DNA from: Flavobacteriaceae bacterium
GTDB taxonomy: Bacteria > Bacteroidota > Bacteroidia > Flavobacteriales > Flavobacteriaceae
Reading direction: 5' to 3'
Length of the DNA stretch: 64,000 nucleotides
NCBI GenBank assembly: GCA_947448525.1
Contig: CANFNV010000001.1
Location: 124,001-188,000, forward strand
Part shown: positions 1 to 8,876 of the stretch, piece after piece
Position numbering within the stretch: position 1 is the first letter of the stretch
Layout: each line of letters begins with the position of its first letter
The notes under the pieces: model-generated
Databases searched by the model: none
What the model saw: the letters and a program-made list of their open reading frames with translations, nothing else
Told to the model about the DNA's origin: nothing
Translations under genes and position numbers: made by a program

Positions 1-285
1 AAAACCCAGTTTGAAGATTCAGCAAATAAAGAATTTGGCTCGGGTTGGACCTGGTTAGTCATTGATAAATCGGGTAAATTGCAAATTACAAATACTCCCA
101 ACCAAGACAATCCTTTGATGCCAAATGCTCAAGTTGTTGGAACTCCAATTCTTACTATTGATTTATGGGAACATGCTTATTATTTGGATTGTCAATACAA
201 AAGAAAAAAATATATTGAATCATTCTTCAAAATCATTAATTGGAAGAAAGTTGGAGAAAAATTTGAAGAAGCTATCTCTAATTAG
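1..285 (+). CDS. Superoxide dismutase (Fe/Mn family), C-terminal part
   Basis: The window opens inside this gene; 94 codons remain, in frame from base 1. The enzyme converts superoxide to oxygen and hydrogen peroxide. The visible part is the alpha/beta C-terminal domain: a GSGWTWLV strand near the start, then DLWEHAYYLDC, where the Asp and His are the last two metal ligands of Fe/Mn superoxide dismutases. The protein ends normally with a helix about 30 residues later. The missing N-terminal domain would carry the other two His ligands. Whether the metal is Fe or Mn cannot be decided from this part. It faces typA tail to tail across a shared hairpin terminator. Confidence 0.93.
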   Translation, partial: KTQFEDSANKEFGSGWTWLVIDKSGKLQITNTPNQDNPLMPNAQVVGTPILTIDLWEHAYYLDCQYKRKKYIESFFKIINWKKVGEKFEEAISN

Positions 286-372
286 TTTTATAAAACCTTC
301 CGAATTCTATTTCTTTTTTTATGATTAAAAACTAATCAACTAAGTTTATATTGCTGAGTAACTTAAAAATAA

Positions 373-403
373 AAAATGCCTCACAAAAAATGTGAGGCAT
401 TTT
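373..403. terminator. Bidirectional terminator between sod and typA
   Basis: The arms aaaatgcctcaca and tgtgaggcatttt pair perfectly around a five-base A loop. The flanking A and T runs give a U tract on either strand, so the hairpin can stop transcription of both converging genes. Confidence 0.85.
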
Positions 404-428
404 AATATAAAAAAATTGAACTTAAATT

Positions 429-2225
429 TTAGATTTTATTTCTTTTTCTATCGGTTTCGCTCAAAAATATTTTTCTTAAACGAATAGATTTTGGTGTTAC
501 CTCTACATATTCATCTTTTTGAATATACTCTAACGCTTCTTCTAATGAGAAAATAATTGGAGGAATAATTCTTGCTTTCTCATCATTTCCGGAAGAACGA
601 ACATTGGATTGTTTTTTCTCTTTGGTAACGTTTACGCACATATCATCACCACGAGAATTTTCTCCAATTACTTGACCTTCGTATATTTCGGCATTTGGTT
701 CCACAAAAAACTTACCACGATCTTGTAATTTATCTATAGAATATGGAATCGCTTTTCCTTTTTCCATAGAAATTAAGGATCCTTTGTTACGTCCAGAAAT
801 TTCACCTTTGTATGGTTCATATCCTATAAAACGATGTGCCATAATTGCTTCTCCAGCAGTTGCAGTTAGTAATTGATTACGTAATCCAATGATTCCTCGT
901 GATGGAATATTAAATTTTATAATCATTCGTTCCCCTTTTGTTTCCATGCTCAGCATTTCGCCTTTACGTAAAGTAACAAACTCAACAGCACGTCCAGAAA
1001 GTGATTCTGGTAAATCGATTGTTAACTCTTCGATTGGCTCACATTTTTTACCATCAATTTCTTTGATGATAACTTGTGGTTGTCCAATTTGTAATTCATA
1101 TCCTTCTCTTCTCATGGTTTCAATAAGAACCGACAAGTGTAATACTCCACGACCAAAAACCATAAATTTATCAGCTGAATCAGTTTCTCCCAGCTTCATA
1201 GCAAGGTTTTTTTCTAATTCTTTTGTCAAACGGTCTCTAATATGTCGAGAAGTAACAAATTTTCCTTCTTTACCAAAGAAAGGGGAATCATTTATCGTAA
1301 ACAACATACTCATAGTTGGCTCATCAATAGCGATAGTCTGTAACGCTTCTGGATTTTCAAAATCAGCAATAGTATCACCAATTTCAAATCCTTCCACTCC
1401 AACAATAGCACAAATATCTCCAGCTATGACTTCTTGAACTTTTTTACGACCCAAACCTTCAAAAGTATGTAGTTCTTTAATTCTAGATTTCAATATTGAG
1501 CCATCTCTCTTACACAATGATATTGCCATTCCTTCCTTTAAAACTCCTCTTTCTAGACGACCAATTGCGATACGGCCTGTAAAAGCTGAAAAATCTAATG
1601 ATGTAATTAGCATTTGTGGTGTACCTTCTGAAACTTTAGGAGCAGGAACATTTGCAATAACCATATCTAACAATGCTTCAATATTGTTAGTTATATTATC
1701 CCAATGATCAGACATCCAATTATTTTTAGCTGAACCATAAACTGTAGGGAAATCGAGTTGCCATTCTTCAGCACCCAATTCAAACATTAAGTCGAATACT
1801 TTTTCATGGACTTCTTCTGGAGTACAGTTTTCTTTATCAACCTTATTGATTACAACGCAGGGCTTAAGGCCTAAATCTATGGCTTTTTGAAGAACAAAAC
1901 GAGTTTGAGGCATAGGACCCTCAAAAGCATCTACTAACAAACAAACACCGTCAGCCATATTCAATACACGTTCTACTTCACCACCAAAATCGGCGTGACC
2001 AGGAGTATCAATAATATTTATTTTTGTTCCTTTGTAGGTAACCGAAACGTTTTTTGAAGTAATTGTAATTCCTCTTTCACGTTCTAAATCGTTGTTGTCA
2101 AGTATTAAGTCACCTGTGTTTTCGTTATCACGAAAAAGTTGACAATGGTACATGATTTTATCAACCAAAGTAGTTTTACCGTGATCGACGTGGGCAATAA
2201 TTGCAATGTTTCTAATAGATTCCAT
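429..2225 (-). CDS. typA: Ribosome-associated GTPase TypA/BipA
   Basis: This is a translational GTPase of the EF-G superfamily that binds 70S ribosomes and helps assembly and stress adaptation. At 598 residues it has the usual length. The G domain shows AHVDHGKTT (residues 11-19), the RGITI switch I segment (51-55), DTPGHADFGG (73-82) and NKVD (127-130). The C-terminal half contains the BipA-type stretch IPSRGIIGLRNQLLTAT. The ATG lies about 20 nt downstream of a TACCTTTG box on the same strand. It shares a terminator with the converging sod gene and appears to be a single-gene unit. Confidence 0.97.
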   Translation of the reverse strand: MESIRNIAIIAHVDHGKTTLVDKIMYHCQLFRDNENTGDLILDNNDLERERGITITSKNVSVTYKGTKINIIDTPGHADFGGEVERVLNMADGVCLLVDAFEGPMPQTRFVLQKAIDLGLKPCVVINKVDKENCTPEEVHEKVFDLMFELGAEEWQLDFPTVYGSAKNNWMSDHWDNITNNIEALLDMVIANVPAPKVSEGTPQMLITSLDFSAFTGRIAIGRLERGVLKEGMAISLCKRDGSILKSRIKELHTFEGLGRKKVQEVIAGDICAIVGVEGFEIGDTIADFENPEALQTIAIDEPTMSMLFTINDSPFFGKEGKFVTSRHIRDRLTKELEKNLAMKLGETDSADKFMVFGRGVLHLSVLIETMRREGYELQIGQPQVIIKEIDGKKCEPIEELTIDLPESLSGRAVEFVTLRKGEMLSMETKGERMIIKFNIPSRGIIGLRNQLLTATAGEAIMAHRFIGYEPYKGEISGRNKGSLISMEKGKAIPYSIDKLQDRGKFFVEPNAEIYEGQVIGENSRGDDMCVNVTKEKKQSNVRSSGNDEKARIIPPIIFSLEEALEYIQKDEYVEVTPKSIRLRKIFLSETDRKRNKI

Positions 2226-2244
2226 CTGATTTTTTTAGGAGGTG

Positions 2245-2252
2245 CAAAGGTA
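2245..2252 (-). promoter_or_regulatory. -7 box of typA promoter
   Basis: On the minus strand this reads TACCTTTG, an exact match to the Bacteroidota -7 consensus TAnnTTTG, and lies 19 nt before the typA ATG. No TTG is seen at the usual 17-21 nt spacing upstream, so the -33 element is weak or absent. Confidence 0.55.
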
Positions 2253-2395
2253 CACTTTATTTTGACAAAAAAAATCTTGAAACTAATAGTTTACAGTTTA
2301 ATAACTTGTATTTAGAAAATTTCAGATTTAAATAGGTTTGTAAAGAGTAAATATTGGTTTTTAAGCTAATTTTTTAGAGTAAAAGTTTATAAATA

Positions 2396-2426
2396 AATAA
2401 AGCTTCCTTTAAGAGGAAGCTTTATT
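2396..2426 (-). terminator. Terminator downstream of rpsT
   Basis: The 13-base arms aataaagcttcct and aggaagctttatt are perfectly complementary around a five-base loop, 20 bases past the rpsT stop. It is AT-rich at the base and could work on both strands. Confidence 0.8.
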
Positions 2427-2445
2427 ATAAATCAATTACTAAATA

Positions 2446-2697
2446 TTATAATTTAGAGACGTACTTAGTTAATTTAGATTTTAAATTTGATGCTTTGTTA
2501 TCATGAATGATATTTTTCTTCGCTAACCTGTCAATCATTGAGATTACTCCAGACAATTTAGACGCTGCATCAGATTTAACAGTAGACATACGCAACGCTT
2601 TTATTGCATTACGAGTAGTTTTGTGTTGGTATCTGTTTAACACTCTTTTCTTTTCGTTACTTCTAATTCTTTTTAAAGCTGACTTATGATTTGCCAT
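2446..2697 (-). CDS. rpsT: 30S ribosomal protein S20
   Basis: The 83-residue, very basic protein begins MANHKSALKRIRSNEKKR, the S20 signature that binds 16S rRNA in the small subunit. The length is normal for the family. It is followed at once by a strong hairpin terminator and stands alone between typA and the tRNA-Glu pair, all on the minus strand. The upstream region has no clear TAnnTTTG box. Identification rests on the whole-length resemblance. Confidence 0.97.
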   Translation of the reverse strand: MANHKSALKRIRSNEKKRVLNRYQHKTTRNAIKALRMSTVKSDAASKLSGVISMIDRLAKKNIIHDNKASNLKSKLTKYVSKL

Positions 2698-2844
2698 TTT
2701 CTTTTGTTTTTTTTTAATTGTTATAAACTGCTAGTTAAAAAAGAAAAACCTCCCACAATTTTAAAAATCACTTTGGTTTTAACTAATAAAACAATAACAG
2801 AGACACCAATTATTATTTTATAAAACTTATTTACAACTAATTTG

Positions 2845-2916
2845 TAGCCCGTAGGGGAATCGAACCCCTCTTACATGGATGAAAACCATGCGTCCTAACC
2901 GATAGACGAACGGGCC
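2845..2916 (-). tRNA. tRNA-Glu (UUC), copy 1
   Basis: Read on the minus strand, the 72-nt gene folds into a cloverleaf. The acceptor stem is GGCCCGT/ACGGGCT with a G1-U72 wobble, the anticodon stem CATGG/CCATG holds the loop TTTTCAT with anticodon TTC, and the T arm has GGTTCGATT. CCA is not encoded. It is identical to the copy 45 bases upstream of it and should be processed from the same transcript. Confidence 0.96.
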
Positions 2917-2961
2917 AATGTCATCTTGGTTAATAATCATTTCAATAAGTTGTTGAACTTG

Positions 2962-3033
2962 TAGCCCGTAGGGGAATCGAACCCCTCTTACATGGATGAA
3001 AACCATGCGTCCTAACCGATAGACGAACGGGCC
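2962..3033 (-). tRNA. tRNA-Glu (UUC), copy 2
   Basis: The 72-nt sequence is identical to the neighbouring copy, with the same anticodon TTC and no encoded CCA. It is the promoter-proximal copy: a well-formed promoter lies about 30 nt ahead of its 5' end. The duplication extends only a few bases beyond the mature tRNA on each side, as expected for an old tandem duplication kept by selection on the RNA. Confidence 0.96.
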
Positions 3034-3059
3034 ATTACATTATTTTTGTAATGCGAGTG

Positions 3060-3089
3060 CAAAAATACAACTATTTTTAATTCACACAA
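3060..3089 (-). promoter_or_regulatory. Promoter of the tRNA-Glu pair
   Basis: On the minus strand a TTG (3087-3089) is followed after 19 nt by TATTTTTG (3060-3067). This is a full match to the Bacteroidota sigma-A promoter pattern TTG-N19-TAnnTTTG. It lies about 30 nt upstream of the first tRNA-Glu gene. Confidence 0.8.
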
Positions 3090-3118
3090 TAGCAGTAAGC
3101 ACTTTTTTTTATAAATTT

Positions 3119-4597
3119 TTAATAGGCTTTTGCAAATAAAACCCTACCTTTTGATTTTGCACCTGTTAATACACATAAACCCTCTTCTTCTACTCTATTT
3201 AAAGGAATACATCGAATTGTTGCTTTTGTTAAATCTTTTATTTTTTCTTCTGTTTCTGGAGTTCCATCCCAGTGAGCCGAAATAAACCCAGTTTTATCCT
3301 CTAGAACTTTCTTAAATTCATCAAAACTATTTACTTCAGTTATGTGAGTATCTCTATAATGTAATGCTTTATTAAACAAATCGTTTTGAATTTTGTCCAA
3401 CAAATCATTTATATAATTCACAATTCCATCTTTAGCAACAACTTCTTTTGTCAAGGTATCTCTTCTTGCCACTTCAAAGGTGTCGTTTTCTAAATCTTTA
3501 GGACCTACAGCAATTCGCACTGGCACCCCTTTTAATTCCCACTCAGCAAACTTAAAACCAGGCTTTTGAGTAGTTCTATTATCATACTTAACAGAAATAG
3601 CAAGTTTTTTAAATTGACTAACCAAACCTTCTACAACTTCAGAAATACGTTCAAATTCCTCATCTGTTTTAAAAATTGGCACAATTACAACTTGAGTTGG
3701 AGCCAAATTTGGTGGTAAAACCAATCCATTATCATCAGAATGCGTCATTACTAAAGCACCCATCAAACGAGTAGATACTCCCCATGAGGTGCCCCAAACA
3801 AATTCTTGTTTTCCTTCAGCATTGGCGAATTTTACATCAAATGCTTTTGCAAAATTTTGTCCTAAAAAGTGAGAAGTTCCCGCTTGAAGCGCCTTACCAT
3901 CTTGCATTAGCGCCTCAATACAATACGTTTCCTCGGCTCCAGCAAAACGCTCTGTTTCAGTTTTAAGACCTTTTACGACAGGAATAGCCATAAAATGCTG
4001 TGCGAAATCAGCATAAACATTCATCATTTTTTCAGACTCTTCTATGGCTTCAGCTTTTGTCGCATGAGCCGTATGACCCTCTTGCCATAAAAACTCTGCA
4101 GTTCTTAAAAACAGGCGGGTTCTCATTTCCCAACGAACCACATTAGCCCATTGGTTGATTAATAACGGTAAATCTCTATAGGATTGCACCCAATTTTTAT
4201 AAGTACTCCAAATAATAGCTTCACTAGTTGGACGAACAATCAATTCTTCTTCTAACTTTGCATTGGGATCAACCATTAGTTTTCCAGGTTTATCCGGATC
4301 GTTTTTTAAACGATAATGCGTCACAATCGCACATTCTTTAGCAAATCCTTCGGCATTTTTTTCTTCAGCTTCAAACATACTTTTAGGAACAAACAAAGGA
4401 AAATAAGCATTACTGTGGCCTGTTTCTTTAAACATTCTATCAAGCTCTGCTTGCATTTTTTCCCATATTGCATAGCCGTAGGGTTTAATAACCATACACC
4501 CTCTAACCCCTGAGTTTTCAGCCAAATCGGCCTTTACTACAAGTTCGTTATACCATTTGGAATAATCTTCTTCCCGCTTTGTCAAGTTCTTGCTCAT
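3119..4597 (-). CDS. proS: Prolyl-tRNA synthetase, short archaeal/eukaryotic type
   Basis: This class II synthetase charges tRNA-Pro. The 492-residue length, the motif 2 segment around [29 protein letters not shown] upstream of it and the C-terminal tail ending FAKAY match the short type of ProRS without an inserted editing domain, found in archaea, eukaryotes and many Bacteroidota. The first ATG fits. A TAGTTTTG box with a TTG 17 nt further upstream lies about 55 nt before the start. The promoter is back to back with that of the divergent lipoprotein gene. Confidence 0.96.
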   Translation of the reverse strand: MSKNLTKREEDYSKWYNELVVKADLAENSGVRGCMVIKPYGYAIWEKMQAELDRMFKETGHSNAYFPLFVPKSMFEAEEKNAEGFAKECAIVTHYRLKNDPDKPGKLMVDPNAKLEEELIVRPTSEAIIWSTYKNWVQSYRDLPLLINQWANVVRWEMRTRLFLRTAEFLWQEGHTAHATKAEAIEESEKMMNVYADFAQHFMAIPVVKGLKTETERFAGAEETYCIEALMQDGKALQAGTSHFLGQNFAKAFDVKFANAEGKQEFVWGTSWGVSTRLMGALVMTHSDDNGLVLPPNLAPTQVVIVPIFKTDEEFERISEVVEGLVSQFKKLAISVKYDNRTTQKPGFKFAEWELKGVPVRIAVGPKDLENDTFEVARRDTLTKEVVAKDGIVNYINDLLDKIQNDLFNKALHYRDTHITEVNSFDEFKKVLEDKTGFISAHWDGTPETEEKIKDLTKATIRCIPLNRVEEEGLCVLTGAKSKGRVLFAKAY

Positions 4598-4650
4598 AAT
4601 GAATAATTTGGCATAAAAATTGTTTAACTAATTTTAACTATATAGTTCGG

Positions 4651-4668
4651 CAAAACTAACTATTTTTG
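4651..4668. promoter_or_regulatory. Divergent pair of -7 boxes (proS / lipoprotein)
   Basis: Minus-strand TAGTTTTG (4651-4658) and plus-strand TATTTTTG (4661-4668) are both exact TAnnTTTG matches and lie only two bases apart. The minus box has a TTG 17 nt upstream (4676-4678). The plus box ends three bases before an in-frame ATG at 4671, which argues that translation starts at the later ATG at 4698. Confidence 0.6.
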
Positions 4669-4697
4669 TAATGTCCAACAATAAAAATGCTACAGAT

Positions 4698-5732
4698 ATG
4701 AAAACTAATTATTTTTTAACCAAAAAAAATTCCATTTACTCTGTGATTGGATTTTTTACAATGATGGTAACTTCTTGTGGTTCTTACCAAAATTCTTCTT
4801 ATTATGATAATGATGGAGTTTATGGCTCCAATTCTAATCCAACACAACGGAAAGTATCAAATTCGAATAGTGGTTATTATAAAGATTATTTTAGTTCCTT
4901 AAGCAAAGACAACGAACAAGTATTTACTGATGTTGACAATTATTCCTCTCAAAATGACACCATTCAAAAAAATAGTAATGTTACTGTTAATGAACAAAAT
5001 CAATCTAATTATGCAGGTTGGGGTTCAAATCCTGATAATGTTACTGTAAATGTTTACAATACTGGTTGGTACAACCCAAGTTGGGGATATTATGGAGGTG
5101 GCTATTATGGCAATTATTGGGGTTACAATAACTATTGGGGATACAACAGTTGGTATGGACCTAGCTGGGGAATGGGTTGGAATTTATGGTATAGCCCAAG
5201 TTGGTATGGCGGTTACGGATATGGTTATAATCCCTATGGATATGGATATTATGGAAATAATTGGGGATGGAATAGTGGACATTTAGGTCATAATTATGCG
5301 TATTCAGGCGGAAGACGGAATAGCAATTTTATTGCCGACGGAAACGGCGGAGGTTATATGTCTAATAGACGAACATCTTCTGTGGTTGGTACTAGAAGCA
5401 ACTTCGTAGGACCAAGAAGCAGCAGCGCTATGTCACCAAGAAATTACAATACTATTTCTAGCCCAAGAAGTTCTTATTCCCCGAGAACTTCATACCAAAC
5501 AATTTCTCCAAGATTAACAGAATCAAATAATTCATTCAATACACCAAGAAGTTATACCCCTTCTTCACCAAGAAGCTACACTCCTAGCACACCAACTTAC
5601 AACAGTTCACCAAGAAGTTATACTCCTTCAACTCCTACCTATTCTTCACCTCGATCTTATGGCGGTGGCAGCGGTTATAGTGGTGGCGGTGGTGGAGGAA
5701 GATCCGGCGGTGGCGGTGGCGGAAGACGTTAA
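4698..5732 (+). CDS. Tyr/Trp/Gly-rich lipoprotein with RSYTPS repeats
   Basis: I do not recognise a named family. Starting at 4698 the 344-residue product has a lipoprotein signal peptide ending VTSC, with the Cys near residue 27. A Ser/Asn/Gln-rich linker follows, then about 100 residues very rich in Gly, Tyr and Trp with NYWGYNNYWGYNSW-like patterns. After that comes a Ser/Pro/Arg region repeating SPRSYTPS, and an almost pure Gly/Arg tail. It is probably surface- or periplasm-facing and may be an adhesive, structural or intrinsically disordered protein. An earlier in-frame ATG at 4671 is disfavoured because it overlaps the promoter. The next gene encodes an outer-membrane protein 33 bases on, so the two may be co-expressed. 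Confidence 0.8.
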   Translation: MKTNYFLTKKNSIYSVIGFFTMMVTSCGSYQNSSYYDNDGVYGSNSNPTQRKVSNSNSGYYKDYFSSLSKDNEQVFTDVDNYSSQNDTIQKNSNVTVNEQNQSNYAGWGSNPDNVTVNVYNTGWYNPSWGYYGGGYYGNYWGYNNYWGYNSWYGPSWGMGWNLWYSPSWYGGYGYGYNPYGYGYYGNNWGWNSGHLGHNYAYSGGRRNSNFIADGNGGGYMSNRRTSSVVGTRSNFVGPRSSSAMSPRNYNTISSPRSSYSPRTSYQTISPRLTESNNSFNTPRSYTPSSPRSYTPSTPTYNSSPRSYTPSTPTYSSPRSYGGGSGYSGGGGGGRSGGGGGGRR

Positions 5733-5765
5733 TCATCAGTTTAATTATTACTTTTAAAATATACT

Positions 5766-7307
5766 ATGAAAAAGATATTTGCAATAGCAATAGCTAGTTT
5801 GGCTGTAACTTCTATTCAAGCTCAAGATATTAACGACGCCTTGCGTTATGCACAAACCGACCTGAATGGAACTGCTCGTTTTAGAGCTATGAGTGGAGCT
5901 TTTGGCGCACTAGGAGGCGATTTTTCTTCTATAAATGTAAACCCTGCAGGATCAGTTATTTTTGCCAATAATCAAGTTGGATTTACTTTGGAAAATTCTC
6001 ATACCAAAAATAATTCTGATTATTTTGGAACAAATACCTCTAATAAGAAAAACTCATTTGATGTAAGTCAAGCGGGAGCTGTTTTTGTTTTTAACAACTA
6101 TGATAAAAACAGCAATTGGAGAAAATTTGCTGGCTCTGTGAATTATGAAAAAACTAGAAATTTAGACAATTCTATTTATTCTGCAGGAACAAACCCCACA
6201 AATTCAGTTGCTAATTATTTCTTGAGTTATGCTAATGGAGTATTATTAGGAACTCTAAACAATTATTATTTTGACGAATTATATTATAACGAACAACAAG
6301 CTTACCTGGGATATAATGCCTATATCATTAATCCAATTCCACTTACAAGTGATCCAACAAATTATACAAATCCTAACATAAATAGTTATAACTCTGGTGT
6401 TTCTCAAGGCGGTAATTACTTCCAAGAAAACCGAATTAAATCAACAGGATACAACAGTAAATTGGCATTCAATTTTTCTGGACAATACTCTGATAAATGG
6501 TTTTTTGGACTGAATTTAAACACCCATTTCTTAGATTACAGACAATCCAATAGTTTTTTTGAAACGAATTCAAATCCAAAATATATTACAGGACCTACCG
6601 TTGACGCTATTCAGTTTTATAATGATTTGTATACTTATGGAAGCGGATTTTCTTTCAACCTAGGAACTATTTTTAAACCTGTTAAAGAAGTTCGTTTAGG
6701 TTTGGCATACGAATCGCCAACATGGTTCAGACTGACCGATGAATTGTCTCAAAGAGTACAAACTTCGGGTTTTGGATTGAATGCTACACAAAACAGTACA
6801 GAATACACAACAAATCTTATTACTGACCCAAATACAACGATGATTTTTCAACCCTATAAACTTCAAACGCCAAGTAAATTGACGGGGAGTTTCGCCTATA
6901 TTTTTGGAAAAAGGGGTTTGATCAGTTTGGATTATGCTGTAAAAAATTACAGCAATACCCAATACAAACCAAAAAAGGATTTTCCAACTACCAATAAATA
7001 TATGGCTGATAATTTAACTACTACTGCAGAAGTACGATTAGGTGGCGAATATAAAATAAAAAAAATTAGCTTTCGTAGTGGTTACCGTTGGGAACAAAGT
7101 CCATACAAAGACAGAACAACAATGGGAGATTTAATTAGTTTTTCGGGAGGTTTAGGATATAATTTTGGTAGTACTAAATTGGATTTAGCTTATACAAATT
7201 CTAAACGTGATTACAACCAACAGTTTTTCTCACAGGGCTTGACCGATGCGGCAAAAATTAAATCAGTGAACAATACTGTGAGCTTAACTTTATTGTTTGA
7301 ATTGTAA
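5766..7307 (+). CDS. OmpP1/FadL-type outer-membrane transport protein
   Basis: The 513-residue protein has a Sec signal peptide ending IQAQ, then an N-terminal segment with NVNPAGSVIF, the NPAG motif of the FadL/OmpP1/TodX family. Regular amphipathic strands follow, ending on an aromatic/hydrophobic C-terminal strand (LTLLFEL) as outer-membrane barrels do. Family members let hydrophobic molecules such as fatty acids or aromatic compounds across the outer membrane; in flavobacteria they are often annotated as hemin receptors without proof. Substrate is unknown. It follows the lipoprotein gene closely and ends at a clear terminator. Confidence 0.85.
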   Translation: MKKIFAIAIASLAVTSIQAQDINDALRYAQTDLNGTARFRAMSGAFGALGGDFSSINVNPAGSVIFANNQVGFTLENSHTKNNSDYFGTNTSNKKNSFDVSQAGAVFVFNNYDKNSNWRKFAGSVNYEKTRNLDNSIYSAGTNPTNSVANYFLSYANGVLLGTLNNYYFDELYYNEQQAYLGYNAYIINPIPLTSDPTNYTNPNINSYNSGVSQGGNYFQENRIKSTGYNSKLAFNFSGQYSDKWFFGLNLNTHFLDYRQSNSFFETNSNPKYITGPTVDAIQFYNDLYTYGSGFSFNLGTIFKPVKEVRLGLAYESPTWFRLTDELSQRVQTSGFGLNATQNSTEYTTNLITDPNTTMIFQPYKLQTPSKLTGSFAYIFGKRGLISLDYAVKNYSNTQYKPKKDFPTTNKYMADNLTTTAEVRLGGEYKIKKISFRSGYRWEQSPYKDRTTMGDLISFSGGLGYNFGSTKLDLAYTNSKRDYNQQFFSQGLTDAAKIKSVNNTVSLTLLFEL

Positions 7308-7327
7308 TACAAATTAATATTTGAGAC

Positions 7328-7360
7328 AAACCATTCGTTACTTCGAATGGTTTTTTTTGT
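7328..7360 (+). terminator. Terminator after the FadL-like gene
   Basis: The arms aaaccattcg (7328-7337) and cgaatggttt (7344-7353) close a six-base loop and run directly into a T tract, a standard intrinsic terminator 21 bases past the stop codon. Confidence 0.87.
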
Positions 7361-7370
7361 GTATTTACAT

Positions 7371-7450
7371 TGCCTATTAGCCTTGATTGCCGCAATCCGC
7401 CCGCGGTGCGGAAAGCAGGAAAAGGGAAACCAAAAATGCCCTACTGATTC
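7371..7450. repeat. GC-rich intergenic element, probably a degenerate dispersed repeat
   Basis: Within an otherwise AT-rich gap lies a short GC-rich block with ccgca (7390-7394) and tgcgg (7407-7411) as inverted arms around a palindromic ccgcgg. Its composition differs sharply from both neighbours and it has no reading frame. It recalls repetitive intergenic sequences that I remember from other Flavobacterium chromosomes, but no second copy is in this window, so repeat status is an inference. Confidence 0.4.
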
Positions 7451-7529
7451 GCTCCTTAAAAGTAAAATAACAGAATCTCAAATAAAATCAGATTAAATAT
7501 TGTAATTTTGCACTCCAATAAAAAAAGGT

Positions 7530-8831
7530 ATGAGAACCAAATCGGTAAAGAAAAATAAAATCAATGTCATAACGCTTGGCTGTTCTAAAAACACCTACGA
7601 CAGTGAGGTTTTAATGGGACAATTGAAAGCCAGTGGAAAAGACGTGGTTCATGAACAAGAAGGAAATATAGTGGTGATTAATACGTGTGGATTTATTGAC
7701 AATGCCAAAGCAGAATCGGTAAATACCATTTTGGAATATGCCGATAAAAAAGAACGTGGAATTGTTGACAAAGTATTCGTAACTGGATGTTTATCCGAGC
7801 GATACAGACCCGATTTGGAAAAAGAAATTCCGAATATAGATCAGTATTTTGGCACTACGGAATTGCCGTTATTATTAAAAGCACTTGGTGCCGATTATAA
7901 ACACGAGCTACTTGGAGAACGATTGACAACAACTCCTAAAAATTATGCTTATTTAAAAATTGCCGAAGGTTGCGATAGACCCTGTAGTTTTTGTGCTATT
8001 CCAATTATGAGAGGCAAACATGTATCGCAATCCATTGAAAAACTAGTAAAAGAAGCAGAAGGTTTAGCTAAAAATGGCGTGAAAGAATTGATTCTAATTG
8101 CTCAAGATTTAACCTATTACGGACTGGATTTATACAAAAAACGCAATCTGGCTGAGTTACTTGAAAATTTAGTAAAAGTAGAGGGAATTGAATGGATTCG
8201 TTTGCATTATGCTTTTCCAACCGGATTTCCGATGGATGTATTGGATTTAATGAAACGCGAACCTAAGATTTGTAATTATATTGATATTCCGCTTCAACAC
8301 ATTTCGGATCGAATTTTAAAATCGATGAAACGTGGCACAACAAAAGAGAAAACGACTAAGTTGCTAAAAGATTTCCGTGAAGCCGTTCCTGGTATGACTA
8401 TTAGAACTACTTTGATTGTTGGATATCCTGGCGAAACTCAAGAAGACTTTGAAATCATGCGGGATTGGGTTCAAGAAATGAAATTTGAGCGTTTGGGATG
8501 TTTTACCTATTCTCACGAAGAAAATACGGGCGCTTTTGCCTTAGAAGATGATGTTCCTGAAGAAATAAAAAAAGCACGAGCCCAAGAAATAATGGATTTA
8601 CAATCGCAAATATCTTGGGATTTAAATCAAGAAAAAATTGGACACACTTTTAAATGTGTGATTGACCGAAAAGAAGGCGAACATTTTATTGGAAGAACCG
8701 AATTTGATAGTCCCGATGTAGATAATGAAGTATTAATTGATGCTTCTAAATTCTATGTAAAAACAGGTGATTTTGTAAACGTAAAAATCATAGATGCTAC
8801 CGAATATGATTTATATGGTGAACCTGTTTAG
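7530..8831 (+). CDS. rimO: Ribosomal protein S12 methylthiotransferase RimO
   Basis: RimO is a radical-SAM enzyme that adds a methylthio group to the conserved Asp of ribosomal protein S12. The N-terminal UPF0004 domain has Cys18, Cys53 and Cys87 (TLGCSKN, NTCGFI, VTGCLSE) for the auxiliary iron-sulfur cluster. CDRPCSFC gives the radical-SAM triad Cys148, Cys152 and Cys155. A TRAM-like domain closes the 433-residue protein. TLGCSKNTYDSE separates it from the MiaB and MtaB branches; a MtaB relative is encoded near 57 kb. A TAATTTTG box lies 20 nt ahead of the ATG. Confidence 0.96.
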   Translation: MRTKSVKKNKINVITLGCSKNTYDSEVLMGQLKASGKDVVHEQEGNIVVINTCGFIDNAKAESVNTILEYADKKERGIVDKVFVTGCLSERYRPDLEKEIPNIDQYFGTTELPLLLKALGADYKHELLGERLTTTPKNYAYLKIAEGCDRPCSFCAIPIMRGKHVSQSIEKLVKEAEGLAKNGVKELILIAQDLTYYGLDLYKKRNLAELLENLVKVEGIEWIRLHYAFPTGFPMDVLDLMKREPKICNYIDIPLQHISDRILKSMKRGTTKEKTTKLLKDFREAVPGMTIRTTLIVGYPGETQEDFEIMRDWVQEMKFERLGCFTYSHEENTGAFALEDDVPEEIKKARAQEIMDLQSQISWDLNQEKIGHTFKCVIDRKEGEHFIGRTEFDSPDVDNEVLIDASKFYVKTGDFVNVKIIDATEYDLYGEPV

Positions 8832-8876
8832 ATATTTAAAATTTTATATAACTTTATACCTTTAACTAAGTTAGAA

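Noticed and set aside
889..1437. A 182-codon plus-strand frame within typA
   Set aside because: It lies wholly opposite typA, has a Ser/Pro/Ile-rich shadow composition and no family resemblance.
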